The translations under genes were made by a program, and so were the position numbers. Positions 1-6,827 of a DNA stretch of 7,458 bases are shown here, one piece after another; position 1 is the stretch's first letter, and every line of letters begins with the position of its first letter. The DNA is taken from positions 1,334 to 8,791 of the forward strand of contig DDYJ01000123.1 of NCBI GenBank assembly GCA_002347905.1, read 5' to 3'. The stretch comes from Comamonadaceae bacterium UBA2237. GTDB taxonomy: Bacteria; Pseudomonadota; Gammaproteobacteria; Burkholderiales; Burkholderiaceae_C. The notes beneath the pieces were generated by a model that ran no database searches, was not told the origin of the DNA, and saw only the letters and a program-made list of their open reading frames with translations.

Positions 1-422
1 CGAAATACCGTGGGACGGTTTTGCGGATCGTCATGCGTCACCACTTCGCCAGCGGGCTTGTGATAGGCAATCACACGGGGCGCAGGCGGGGCAATACGCA
101 CCTTGACCAACTTGCCGTTGACTTTGATTTGGTCGCCAAACTGCACCCGTTGGCCTACGTGTGCGGGCTCTTGGTTGACGGACACATGGCCATCGGCGAT
201 CAGTCGCTCCATCTCGATGCGCGAACCCAAACCCGATTGGGCCAAGACCTTGTGCAACTTGGGCGATTCTGCTTGGGGCAAAAGTACGCGTTTGGGTGGC
301 GTGGCATCCTCTTTGGCCAATTCCGCATCGAACTGGCCAGACACCACGTCTGAGAACTCAATGCGGGAGGCTTCTGCTTCGTCTGCTGGGACCAAAGGGA
401 TATCTTTGGGATCAGGCGTCAT
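1..422 (-). CDS. rluB: RluB, 23S rRNA pseudouridine synthase (3' part missing, cut by window edge)
   Basis: The first 140 codons are visible, read from ATG at 422-420 to the left edge, with no stop. An acidic leader of about 50 residues precedes an S4 RNA-binding domain (about residues 54-105, beginning [15 protein letters not shown]). The pseudouridine synthase domain then opens with [17 protein letters not shown] and NRPTVF (residues 116-140), the wording of the RsuA/RluB/RluE/RluF family and closest to RluB. The catalytic Asp (GRLD-type motif) lies beyond the edge and cannot be checked. In E. coli RluB converts U2605 of 23S rRNA to pseudouridine. The start codon lies inside the 3' end of scpB (11-nt overlap), with no purine-rich ribosome-binding site in front, so translation is probably coupled to scpB. 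RluF or another RsuA-type enzyme is possible but less likely. Confidence 0.9.
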   Translation of the reverse strand, partial: MTPDPKDIPLVPADEAEASRIEFSDVVSGQFDAELAKEDATPPKRVLLPQAESPKLHKVLAQSGLGSRIEMERLIADGHVSVNQEPAHVGQRVQFGDQIKVNGKLVKVRIAPPAPRVIAYHKPAGEVVTHDDPQNRPTVF

Positions 423-1044
423 GGGGGCGGTTGTCGTTTTCTGACGCAGTGGCTTCTGCAGAAGCGTCCTCAATAGAGAGTTGCGCGCTGTCATCATGGT
501 CATTCAACTGCGCAAAAGCATTGGCTTGTGCCTGTGCGGTGTCATAGACAGGCAATTGGTCAAGGGAAGCCAAACCAAGGTCATCTAAAAATTGGCGGGT
601 GGTGGCAAACAGCGCGGGACGACCCACGGTTTCACGGTGGCCAATCACTTCGACCCAGCCACGGTCTTCGAGTTGCTTGAGCACCAATGAGTTGATGGTG
701 ACGCCACGGATATCTTCTAAATCGCCACGGGTAACAGGTTGGCGGTAGGCAATGATGGCCAAAGTTTCCATCGCTGCGCGGGTGTATTTGGGAGGTTTTT
801 CGGGGTTGAGACGGTCTAAGTATTCGCGCATTTCAGGGCGACTTTGGAAGCGCCAACCGCTGGCGACTTGTACTAACTCGACGCCACGCTGCGTCCATTC
901 GAGTTGCAACTCTTCGAGCAGGGTTTTGATGGTGTCGACACCCAAGGCGTCATCGAACAGCACGCGTAGTTCGCGAGGCTGAATGGGTTGGTGAGAGCAA
1001 ATCAATGCGGTCTCAAGGACACGCTTGGCATCCGCGGTGTTCAT
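412..1044 (-). CDS. scpB: ScpB, segregation and condensation protein B
   Basis: This 210-residue protein is the winged-helix (kite) subunit of the SMC-ScpA-ScpB condensin, which helps fold and segregate the chromosome; ScpB dimers bind the kleisin ScpA. The N-terminal winged helix spans about residues 1-80. The second contains the family signature [20 protein letters not shown] (87-106), then DIRGV (111-115), [14 protein letters not shown] (125-138) and [18 protein letters not shown] (141-158). An acidic, low-complexity tail (about 177-203) follows. Length is normal for the family. The start is ATG at 1044-1042 with a weak GGA nine bases upstream. No scpA is adjacent; as I recall, separate scpA and scpB loci are usual in Burkholderiales, so this is not a loss. 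It shares 11 nt with rluB downstream and probably forms a two-gene operon with it. Confidence 0.95.
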   Translation of the reverse strand: MNTADAKRVLETALICSHQPIQPRELRVLFDDALGVDTIKTLLEELQLEWTQRGVELVQVASGWRFQSRPEMREYLDRLNPEKPPKYTRAAMETLAIIAYRQPVTRGDLEDIRGVTINSLVLKQLEDRGWVEVIGHRETVGRPALFATTRQFLDDLGLASLDQLPVYDTAQAQANAFAQLNDHDDSAQLSIEDASAEATASENDNRPHDA

Positions 1045-1083
1045 CGTGAAGTTTCCGGGGTTAATCTAGACAGAGCCAAAGGA

Positions 1084-1106
1084 CTCAGCGCTTTCACAAG
1101 CGCGAG
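1084..1106 (-). promoter_or_regulatory. Stem-loop with GNRA-type loop in the scpB leader
   Basis: On the minus strand, GCGCTT (1103-1098) and AAGCGC (1093-1088) form a perfect 6-bp stem closed by GTGA, a GNRA tetraloop in RNA. CTC (1106-1104) and GAG (1086-1084) extend it by three pairs, leaving one bulged T. No T-run follows, so it is not an intrinsic terminator. If the -10 box at 1112-1117 is used, this hairpin would form the extreme 5' end of the scpB mRNA, where it could protect the message. The base pairing is seen directly; the role is inferred. Confidence 0.4.
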
Positions 1107-1111
1107 CGGGC

Positions 1112-1117
1112 ATTCTA
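1112..1117 (-). promoter_or_regulatory. Candidate -10 box of an scpB-rluB promoter
   Basis: Read on the minus strand the bases are TAGAAT, a good sigma-70 -10 hexamer, in the only sizeable gap upstream of scpB. Transcription would begin near 1105 and give a leader of about 60 nt. No convincing -35 hexamer lies 16-18 bp upstream, so the promoter would be weak or activator-dependent. If it is not real, scpB is read through from rluD. Confidence 0.35.
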
Positions 1118-1167
1118 CCCGAGGCATGCAGTGGCCCTGCGGCTTAAGACAGGCTCAGATGAGGCGA

Positions 1168-1207
1168 TAAAACGGCTTGATTCAAGGATTCAAGTCTTGG
1201 CCAAGCC
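1168..1207 (-). terminator. Possible weak intrinsic terminator of rluD
   Basis: On the minus strand GGCTTGG (1207-1201) pairs with TCAAGCC (1180-1174), giving six Watson-Crick pairs and one G-T wobble. Inside, CAAG (1199-1196) can pair with CTTG (1186-1183) around a 9-nt loop. The stem is followed by GTTTTA, a short T-run. The 5' arm lies in the last rluD codons and the stop codon is in the loop. The stem is interrupted and the T-run short, so termination would be partial at best. Confidence 0.3.
1179..1194. repeat. Tandem 8-bp duplication across the rluD stop codon
   Basis: Plus-strand GATTCAAG occurs twice head to tail (1179-1186 and 1187-1194). Read on the minus strand this is CTTGAATC twice, and the rluD TGA (1192-1190) lies within the first copy. 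It looks like a small slippage duplication and also supplies part of the hairpin proposed as the rluD terminator. Confidence 0.7.
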
Positions 1208-2257
1208 AGCTTCCAATCCCAAATGGTCTAGCAATTCGCGCATATCTTCTGGGACAGGCGCCTCAAAGGCTAAAGGCGCTCCAGAGATGGGATGGATGAA
1301 CCGCAAGCGATAGGCATGCAGGGCCTGCCTACTGATACCCAACTGCATCGGACCTGCATACATGGCGTCGCCCAACAAGGGATGGCCGATATGCGCCATA
1401 TGCACACGAATTTGGTGGGTCCGCCCCGTGTGCAAAACGCAACGCATCAAGCAGGCGTCTTCCTGCGAGCTCAAACATTCAAAACTGGTGTGCGCCGGTT
1501 TACCGGGTAAGCGCTCTAAATCAACAACCGCCATACGCAAGCGGTTGCGGTAGTCTCGACCGATTGCACCTTCGACTTCGCGCATCGGGTTGGAAGAATT
1601 CCATTTACGGTAAGCCACAGCTAAATATTCACGGTGAACTTCACGCTCCGCGATCATGGCGACCAAAGCGTCCATGGCTTTTCGGGTGCGTGCCACCACC
1701 ATCAAGCCACTGGTGTCTTTATCCAAACGGTGCACGATGCCAGCCCGGGGCAACATGACGGCTTGTGGATCTAGGGCTAACAAGCCGTTCAACAAAGTTC
1801 CACTCCAGTTACCAGGTGCGGGATGAACTACCAAGCCTGCGGGTTTGTTGATCACCCGCAAATCTGCGTCTTCGTACACAACATCTAAAGCGATTTCTTC
1901 TGGTTTGAACGCTTGGCTTTGCGGCGTGGGCCTCAAAACAACTTGGTAATGTTCGCCCGCACGAACCTTGATGGACGGCTTGTTGATCAACCTTGCCTCA
2001 GGTAACACACAGTTCACACAACCTTCTGCCAAAAGTTGTTGCGAGTAGCTGCGAGAAAACTCAGGTAGCAATTGCGCCAACGCACGGTCTAAGCGTTCTC
2101 CATGCATGGCAGTTGGAATTACTAAATCACGTTGCTCTAATTCCGGGCCCTCTGCTAAATCAACGATCTCGTCTGGTAATTCGTCAGTCAATGCGTCTGA
2201 CTGCGCAAGCGAGGTGGGCAGCAGTTGAGCCGATAGAATGGGTCGAATTTGCTTCAA
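1190..2257 (-). CDS. rluD: RluD, 23S rRNA pseudouridine synthase (helix 69)
   Basis: In E. coli RluD makes pseudouridines 1911, 1915 and 1917 in helix 69 of 23S rRNA and is needed for normal ribosome assembly and termination. An S4-type RNA-binding domain begins at HGERLDRAL (52-60). The catalytic domain contains VINKPAGLVVHPAPGNWSG (135-153), the RluA-family motif HRLDKDTSG (176-184) with the expected nucleophile Asp179, and HTGRTHQIRVHMAHIGHPL (276-294). At 355 residues it is about 30 longer than the E. coli enzyme, all at the N-terminus. The start shown is TTG at 2257-2255: it is preceded in frame by a TAA with no ATG or GTG between, and the first ATG (Met51) would cut into the S4 domain. 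Ribosome-binding signals are poor, so the N-terminus is uncertain. It is divergent from bamD, as in E. coli. Confidence 0.93.
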   Translation of the reverse strand: MKQIRPILSAQLLPTSLAQSDALTDELPDEIVDLAEGPELEQRDLVIPTAMHGERLDRALAQLLPEFSRSYSQQLLAEGCVNCVLPEARLINKPSIKVRAGEHYQVVLRPTPQSQAFKPEEIALDVVYEDADLRVINKPAGLVVHPAPGNWSGTLLNGLLALDPQAVMLPRAGIVHRLDKDTSGLMVVARTRKAMDALVAMIAEREVHREYLAVAYRKWNSSNPMREVEGAIGRDYRNRLRMAVVDLERLPGKPAHTSFECLSSQEDACLMRCVLHTGRTHQIRVHMAHIGHPLLGDAMYAGPMQLGISRQALHAYRLRFIHPISGAPLAFEAPVPEDMRELLDHLGLEAGLAKT

Positions 2258-2261
2258 GAGG
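2257..2261 (+). promoter_or_regulatory. Ribosome-binding site of bamD
   Basis: AGAGG lies seven bases before the GTG at 2269 and ten before the TTG at 2272. It supports GTG as the bamD start, because no other in-frame start would give a sensible lipoprotein signal. The same bases touch the proposed rluD start codon on the other strand. Confidence 0.5.
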
Positions 2262-2268
2262 ATGGCCT

Positions 2269-3075
2269 GTGTTGATTAGTAACAAATTATCGGCTCTAGC
2301 GCGATGTTTCAGCGTGGTGGGCGCGATTCTTTTAGGTGCATGCGCCATCGAGAACGATCTCACCAAATCTTGGTCGGTCGATAAACTCTACCAAGAGGCC
2401 AAAGACGAACTCGCCGCTGGCGCCTACGACAAAGCAATTGGCTACTACGAAAAACTCGAAGGTCGCGCGGCCGGCACGGCTATCGCCCAACAAGCGCAAC
2501 TAGACAAAGCCTGGGCCCAGTACAAAACCAAAGAGCCTGTGCAAGCCGTTGCAACACTCGATCGTTTCATCAAATTGCATCCAGCGAGTCCAGCGATGGA
2601 CTACGCCTTGTATTTAAAAGGCCTCGTGAATTTCAATGAAGACTTGGGTTTGTTTTCATCCATCACCGATGAAGATGTGGCTGAGCGTGACCCTAAGCAG
2701 GCCAAAGAATCTTTTGAAGCATTCCGTGAACTAACACTGCGTTTCCCTAATTCCAAATACACGCCAGACGCCAAAATGCGTATGGCCTTTATCAAAAATT
2801 CTCTGGCCCGCTCTGATGTCTACGTAGCCAGGTATTACTTCAAGCGCGGGGCGTATGTGGCCGCATTGAACCGTGCCCAAGCAGCGGTTCAAGAATATCG
2901 CGATGTGCCTGCTGTGGAAGAAGCATTGTTTTTAATGTTCCAGTGCTACGACAAATTGGGGCTAGAACAACTGCGCGACGATACACGTCGTGTACTTGAC
3001 AGCACTTATCCCGACAGCAAACTGCTCTATCCAGAGCGTTACAAGTCTAAAAAACCTTGGTGGAAGCCTTGGTAG
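2269..3075 (+). CDS. bamD: BamD, outer-membrane assembly lipoprotein (ComL family)
   Basis: BamD is the essential TPR lipoprotein of the BAM complex; on the periplasmic face of the outer membrane it works with BamA to fold beta-barrel proteins. Read from GTG 2269 the product is 268 residues (E. coli BamD: 245). The N-terminus carries Lys6 and Arg12, a hydrophobic segment (13-24) and the lipobox LGAC with Cys25 as the lipidated residue. TPR-type helices follow, including LYQEAKDELAAGAYDKAIGY, the loop around SPAMDYALYLKGLVNF and LTLRFPNSKYTPDAKMRMAF, all typical of BamD. The protein ends in a Lys/Trp-rich tail (KSKKPWWKPW). The frame remains open far upstream over rluD, but that stretch is antisense to rluD and is not part of this gene. 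It ends 2 bp from the convergent yoaA stop, leaving no room for a separate terminator. Confidence 0.95.
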   Translation: MLISNKLSALARCFSVVGAILLGACAIENDLTKSWSVDKLYQEAKDELAAGAYDKAIGYYEKLEGRAAGTAIAQQAQLDKAWAQYKTKEPVQAVATLDRFIKLHPASPAMDYALYLKGLVNFNEDLGLFSSITDEDVAERDPKQAKESFEAFRELTLRFPNSKYTPDAKMRMAFIKNSLARSDVYVARYYFKRGAYVAALNRAQAAVQEYRDVPAVEEALFLMFQCYDKLGLEQLRDDTRRVLDSTYPDSKLLYPERYKSKKPWWKPW

Positions 3076-3077
3076 TT

Positions 3078-5060
3078 TTATAGGGCCTTAAGCGCTTCGT
3101 GTAATTCTTCTTGAGTATGCAGTTGGCGCATATTGGGCATTGCGGCCAACAGTCGTTTGCCATAACCCGTCGTAGCCAAACGGTTATCACACACAACCAA
3201 CACCCCCCGGTCAGATTCGCGCCGTATCAAACGACCTGCGCCTTGCTTCAAAGCAATCACCGCCTCGGGCACAAAGAAGTCATTGAATGGGCTTCTTCCC
3301 TGGGCCTCTAAACGTTTACCGCGAGCTTCCACAATCGGGTCGTTGGGCGGTGGGAACGGCAACTTGTCAATGATCACCAATTGCAACGCATCACCGGGCA
3401 CATCAAAGCCTTCCCAAAAAGTGGCTGAAGCCACCAGCACACAACCGCCCAGCTGTGGCGTTGCATCTTGGAATCGGGCCATCAATTCACGCTTAGGCCA
3501 TTCACCCTGTATCAAAACTTCGATGCCAGAGCCTTCTAGTTGCTGCTTCATCGTGTCACCAATCGCACGCAAAGCACGCAAGGTAGTGGTGAGCACCAAA
3601 GTTTTTCCACCTAGGGCACGCACTGCATTGCCTGCCAATTTAGCAACTTGCGCACTGTGCGCTGGATCGTTCGGGCGCACAATGTTTTTGGGTACAAACA
3701 TAGAGGCTTGATTGGGATAGTCAAAGGGACTTTCCACACGCAAAACTTGCGCTGACTCTAAGCCGCAAGGCTCTGTGAACCATCGCAAAGTCGGTTCATC
3801 ACCCAGCGTGGCGGATGTAAAGATCCAGCTTCTGGGAGCAGCCTGCTTGAGTAGCCGCTCGCGGACAGTGTCTGCAATGTCTAAAGGCGCCTGCATCAAA
3901 CGCATTTGCGACGATGTCACGTCGAGCCATCGCACCGTTTGCGGATCGCATGCTTTGGCAAAGAGTGAAACACGCGTCATGACGTCCACCATGCGTTCTT
4001 GTAATCGCAAGAAGTCTGGCGCAACTTCCATCACGGTTTCCAATGATTGGGCGATATTGTCAGCCGCTTGGTAAACACCTTGCAGGGCATGCTGCCATGC
4101 GTCTGCAGCAATTCCCTCGGGCGTGGGCTCGGTCCATTTGATCTTGGTCGACGTATTGCGCTGCCCCACCAACAACCGTAAATCTCTGGCGCTCATTTCA
4201 AGCGCGGACGCTAATCCTTGCCAATCCGCAAAACCACGCGCGAGTTGTAAACCCGTAGCCAACAGATCGCGGGTTAAGTCAAGCAGTTGAGAAGTGCTCA
4301 GTTGTTGCCCTAAAAAGTTCACACCAGTTTCATTGAGTTGGTGTGCTTCGTCAAACACCACAACGCGAACGCTCGGCAGCAACTCCGCCATGCCGGACTC
4401 GCGCACAGCCAAGTCTGCAAAAAACAAATGGTGATTGATGACCACGATATCTGCCGCCAGCGCATCGCGGCGCGCGTTGTTGACGTGGCAGTTTTTAAAT
4501 GCTGGGCATTGTGAGCCCAAACAGTTTTCGCGGTTGGAGGTGATCCACGGAATCAATGACGACCGTTCATCTAGGCCAGGCAACTCTGCCAAATCACCCG
4601 TTTGGGTGGTCAAGGCCCAAGTCTCCACCTTGGCCAACATGCGCACTTGATGTCGATCGGGCAAAGACGCATCTTGCCTTGCCATTTGCATTCTGTGGGT
4701 ACATAAATAATTGCTTCGCCCCTTTAGCAGTGCCATGCGAATGGGCAAATTAAATGCAGCTATCAGTCGTGGAATGTCACGTGCAAACAATTGGTCTTGT
4801 AAAGCCTTGGTCGCGGTAGACAGCAAGACGCGCTCGCCACTGAGCAAAGCTGGCACCAAATACGCAAAGGTTTTACCAACGCCGGTACCCGCCTCCACGA
4901 CCAGACTACCACCTTCGCTGATGACATCTGCAACCGCAAGCGCCATATCGGTTTGACCTGTACGCGGTTGAAACTGCTGGGTTGCTTGCGAAAGAATGCC
5001 GCCTTCTAGAAATGCCTCTTGCACGCGACTACGCAAAAGCTGTGTGTCTTGCGTTGGCAT
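3078..5060 (-). CDS. yoaA: YoaA-like ATP-dependent DNA helicase (DinG/XPD family, Fe-S)
   Basis: This is a superfamily 2, XPD-like 5'-3' DNA helicase. Numbered from ATG 5060 (660 residues), it has the Q-motif region RTGQ (33-36), Walker A EAGTGVGKT (56-64), motif Ia STATKALQDQL (81-91), four Fe-S cluster cysteines (Cys120, 180, 185, 191), the DEAH box (237-240), FTSATLG (414-420), SATFWEGFDVPG (545-556) and the arginine-finger motif QGAGRLIRR (606-614). Length and wording (KGRSNYLC, NCLGSQCP, VIIDKLPFP) match E. coli YoaA (636 residues) better than DinG (716). YoaA acts with the chi subunit of DNA polymerase III in repair of stalled replication; DNA damage repair is the inferred role here. 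A TTG lies just before the ATG; ATG is preferred. It follows the coiled-coil gene by 57 nt with no terminator between, and may share its transcript. Confidence 0.93.
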   Translation of the reverse strand: MPTQDTQLLRSRVQEAFLEGGILSQATQQFQPRTGQTDMALAVADVISEGGSLVVEAGTGVGKTFAYLVPALLSGERVLLSTATKALQDQLFARDIPRLIAAFNLPIRMALLKGRSNYLCTHRMQMARQDASLPDRHQVRMLAKVETWALTTQTGDLAELPGLDERSSLIPWITSNRENCLGSQCPAFKNCHVNNARRDALAADIVVINHHLFFADLAVRESGMAELLPSVRVVVFDEAHQLNETGVNFLGQQLSTSQLLDLTRDLLATGLQLARGFADWQGLASALEMSARDLRLLVGQRNTSTKIKWTEPTPEGIAADAWQHALQGVYQAADNIAQSLETVMEVAPDFLRLQERMVDVMTRVSLFAKACDPQTVRWLDVTSSQMRLMQAPLDIADTVRERLLKQAAPRSWIFTSATLGDEPTLRWFTEPCGLESAQVLRVESPFDYPNQASMFVPKNIVRPNDPAHSAQVAKLAGNAVRALGGKTLVLTTTLRALRAIGDTMKQQLEGSGIEVLIQGEWPKRELMARFQDATPQLGGCVLVASATFWEGFDVPGDALQLVIIDKLPFPPPNDPIVEARGKRLEAQGRSPFNDFFVPEAVIALKQGAGRLIRRESDRGVLVVCDNRLATTGYGKRLLAAMPNMRQLHTQEELHEALKAL

Positions 5061-5117
5061 CAATTAGTGCAAATAATAGGAAGTGATTGCAGCGAAAGAA
5101 TCGATATCACACAGGTA

Positions 5118-5696
5118 TCACTTGGAACGCACTGGCGAAGGCAATGGATCTGCGGGAGCATTGGTGCGTTCTTGCAAACGTTTTTCTGTGTCTGCCCGAT
5201 GTTCTGCTGCCTCGCGTTGTTTGGCTTCGTAGTTAGGACGATTCTTGCCTTGATTGGCGTAGTCTTGTTTCTTCTGTTCTGTGCGCTCTTGTCGGTCTTT
5301 CGCCGCCTGTTGCGCATCTTGCCGTTGATTTTCTGCCTCTTGAAGTTGGGCGTCACTGGTTTTCTCAGCAGTACGCTGTATTGACTCGAAAGCTTTGATC
5401 TGACGCTCTAAGGCGTTAAATTTGTTTTCTTCTTTGCGCAATACAGCCAAAACTTCCAATCTTTTGTCGCGCGCCTTTAATTGGCAACCCACTACATCAA
5501 ATCTTTGGTAGCACTCACGCATAGCCTTTTGGTAGTTGGCGTCCATTTCTTCACGCTTTTTCTCTAGGCGCGTGCTTTCCGCCAGCCTGTCTTCATCAGA
5601 GGGAATTTCTGAGGCAGACAAGATTTGCGCAAAAGATACATTGCTACCCACGCAAAGCATGAACAGAATGGTTGATAAGAATTTGTAATGTGTCAT
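5118..5696 (-). CDS. Secreted coiled-coil protein of unknown function, coupled to zapE
   Basis: I cannot assign a function. The 192-residue product starts with a Sec signal peptide: Lys5, a hydrophobic core (about 6-17), and an SFA-Q cleavage site after Ala23. No lipobox is present, so a soluble periplasmic protein is expected. The mature part is highly charged and rich in Glu, Lys, Gln and Arg, with long predicted helices at about 37-60, 72-110 and 112-175 that look like coiled coil, and it ends in a Pro-rich tail (PADPLPSPVRSK). Two cysteines, Cys62 and Cys71 (within ECYQRF and VVGCQLKARD), could form a disulphide. I recall similar Cys-pair proteins in other Burkholderiales, but this is unchecked. 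The ATG overlaps the zapE TGA by 4 nt and has no ribosome-binding site, indicating translational coupling. No enzymatic motif is visible. Confidence 0.85.
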   Translation of the reverse strand: MTHYKFLSTILFMLCVGSNVSFAQILSASEIPSDEDRLAESTRLEKKREEMDANYQKAMRECYQRFDVVGCQLKARDKRLEVLAVLRKEENKFNALERQIKAFESIQRTAEKTSDAQLQEAENQRQDAQQAAKDRQERTEQKKQDYANQGKNRPNYEAKQREAAEHRADTEKRLQERTNAPADPLPSPVRSK

Positions 5697-6790
5697 GTCA
5701 ATGCCGTATCTACGACGCGCTTACCCAACGCCAAAAATTCGGCCGATTGCATTTCACGCAAGCGTGAAACCGTGCGCACAAACTCGTGCGCTAAGGGCCC
5801 TTCTGTATAGAGCTCTGCAGGTTGCACTTCAGCCGATAAGATGAATTTCACATGCCTATCGTACAAAACATCGACCAACCAGGTAAATCGGCGTGCCTCA
5901 GAGGCTCTGTTGACCGGCATATAAGGCACATCGCTTAAGAAAACCGTGTGAAATTGAGATGCAATTTCAAGATAATCGTTTTGGGAACGCGGACCACCAC
6001 ATATATCTTTGAAATCAAACCACACCACGCCACCTGCTCTTCTACGCGCTTTGATCTCGCGTGACTCAATGTGGAGCAATGGCTCTTGGTCTTGGCATTC
6101 CGCTAATCGGTTAAAAGCGTCAGTCATAGCGGCATCGGCTTTTGGTCCTGACGGGCAGTGGAATAAATCTACCATCTCGAGGGTCTGTCGACGATAGTCG
6201 GTCCCGTTGTCCACATTGATCACTTCTAGTTTGTTATTGAGCAATTCAATGGCAGGCAAGATGCGGTCACGGTGCATACCCCCGGGGTATAAATAGTCTG
6301 GCTTGAAGTTGGAAGTGGTGATGAATCCCACGCCATGTTTAAAGAGCGAGTCCAACAAACGGTAAAGAATCATCGCGTCAGTAATATCTGCAACATGGAA
6401 TTCATCAAAGCAAATTAACTTGAAGCGCTTGGACATCTGCTCGCCCAAGATGTCCAGAGGGTCAGCATTACCTTGAAGTTCGCGCAACTCTCGGTGAACT
6501 TCACGCATGAATTCGTGGAAATGCAAGCGGGTTTTACGTACGAGTGGAACAGACTCGTAAAAGCAGTCCATCAAAAAGCTTTTGCCACGACCAACGCCAC
6601 CATACAAATACACACCTCGCGGAATATCTGGATGGTTAATAATTTTTTTGATCGAGTTCGAGCGCTTCTCTTTGTAATGCGACCATTCGGTGGCACATCG
6701 CTCTAGCGCATCGATGGCACGAAGTTGTGCAGGGTCACTTTTGAACCCTCTGGTTTTTAATTCTTTTTGGTAATTTTGGTAGACCGACAT
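5693..6790 (-). CDS. zapE: ZapE, AFG1-like ATPase of cell division
   Basis: ZapE is a P-loop ATPase of the AFG1/LACE1 family; in E. coli it associates with the FtsZ ring and destabilises FtsZ polymers, mainly under stress such as low oxygen or heat. The 365-residue protein has the typical length and motifs: GVYLYGGVGRGKSFLMDCFY (59-78) with Walker A GGVGRGKS (64-71), the family stretch LHFHEFMREVH (89-99), Walker B LICFDEFHV (125-133), a sensor-like TTSN (158-161), and YLYPGGMHRDRILPAIELL (167-185). Near the C-terminus SEARRFTWLVDVLYD (297-311) supplies conserved arginines. The ATG at 6790-6788 has only a weak upstream AAGG. It lies 37 nt after the T-run of the lpdA terminator and overlaps the following gene by 4 nt. 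The lpdA-zapE order is, as I recall, common in Comamonadaceae. Confidence 0.95.
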   Translation of the reverse strand: MSVYQNYQKELKTRGFKSDPAQLRAIDALERCATEWSHYKEKRSNSIKKIINHPDIPRGVYLYGGVGRGKSFLMDCFYESVPLVRKTRLHFHEFMREVHRELRELQGNADPLDILGEQMSKRFKLICFDEFHVADITDAMILYRLLDSLFKHGVGFITTSNFKPDYLYPGGMHRDRILPAIELLNNKLEVINVDNGTDYRRQTLEMVDLFHCPSGPKADAAMTDAFNRLAECQDQEPLLHIESREIKARRRAGGVVWFDFKDICGGPRSQNDYLEIASQFHTVFLSDVPYMPVNRASEARRFTWLVDVLYDRHVKFILSAEVQPAELYTEGPLAHEFVRTVSRLREMQSAEFLALGKRVVDTALT

Positions 6791-6827
6791 CGCAATGTGT
6801 ATTGTGCCTTGATGAAGACTGCAACCG

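Noticed and set aside
412..1044. Absence of scpA next to scpB as a sign of gene loss
   Set aside because: As I recall, scpA and scpB often lie at separate loci in Burkholderiales, and the ScpB sequence is intact.
1993..2268. Upstream extension of the bamD reading frame (about 92 extra codons)
   Set aside because: The stretch is antisense to rluD, and using it would bury the lipoprotein signal and Cys25 inside the protein. GTG 2269 with AGAGG in front is the sensible start.
3283..3711. Plus-strand ORF of 142 residues inside yoaA
   Set aside because: It lies wholly antisense to conserved helicase motifs V and VI and has low-complexity composition without domain features.
5061..5078. TATTAT (minus strand, 5078-5073) as a -10 box for yoaA
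   Set aside because: It would leave a leader of only about 5 nt and has no -35 hexamer at the right distance; AT-rich chance is more likely.
5019..5384. Plus-strand ORF of 121 residues with a long, very hydrophobic C-terminal half resembling membrane helices
   Set aside because: It is antisense to yoaA and the Lys/Glu/Gln-rich coiled-coil gene; the complement of such codons naturally reads as Phe, Leu, Val and Cys. No ribosome-binding site or family match is visible.
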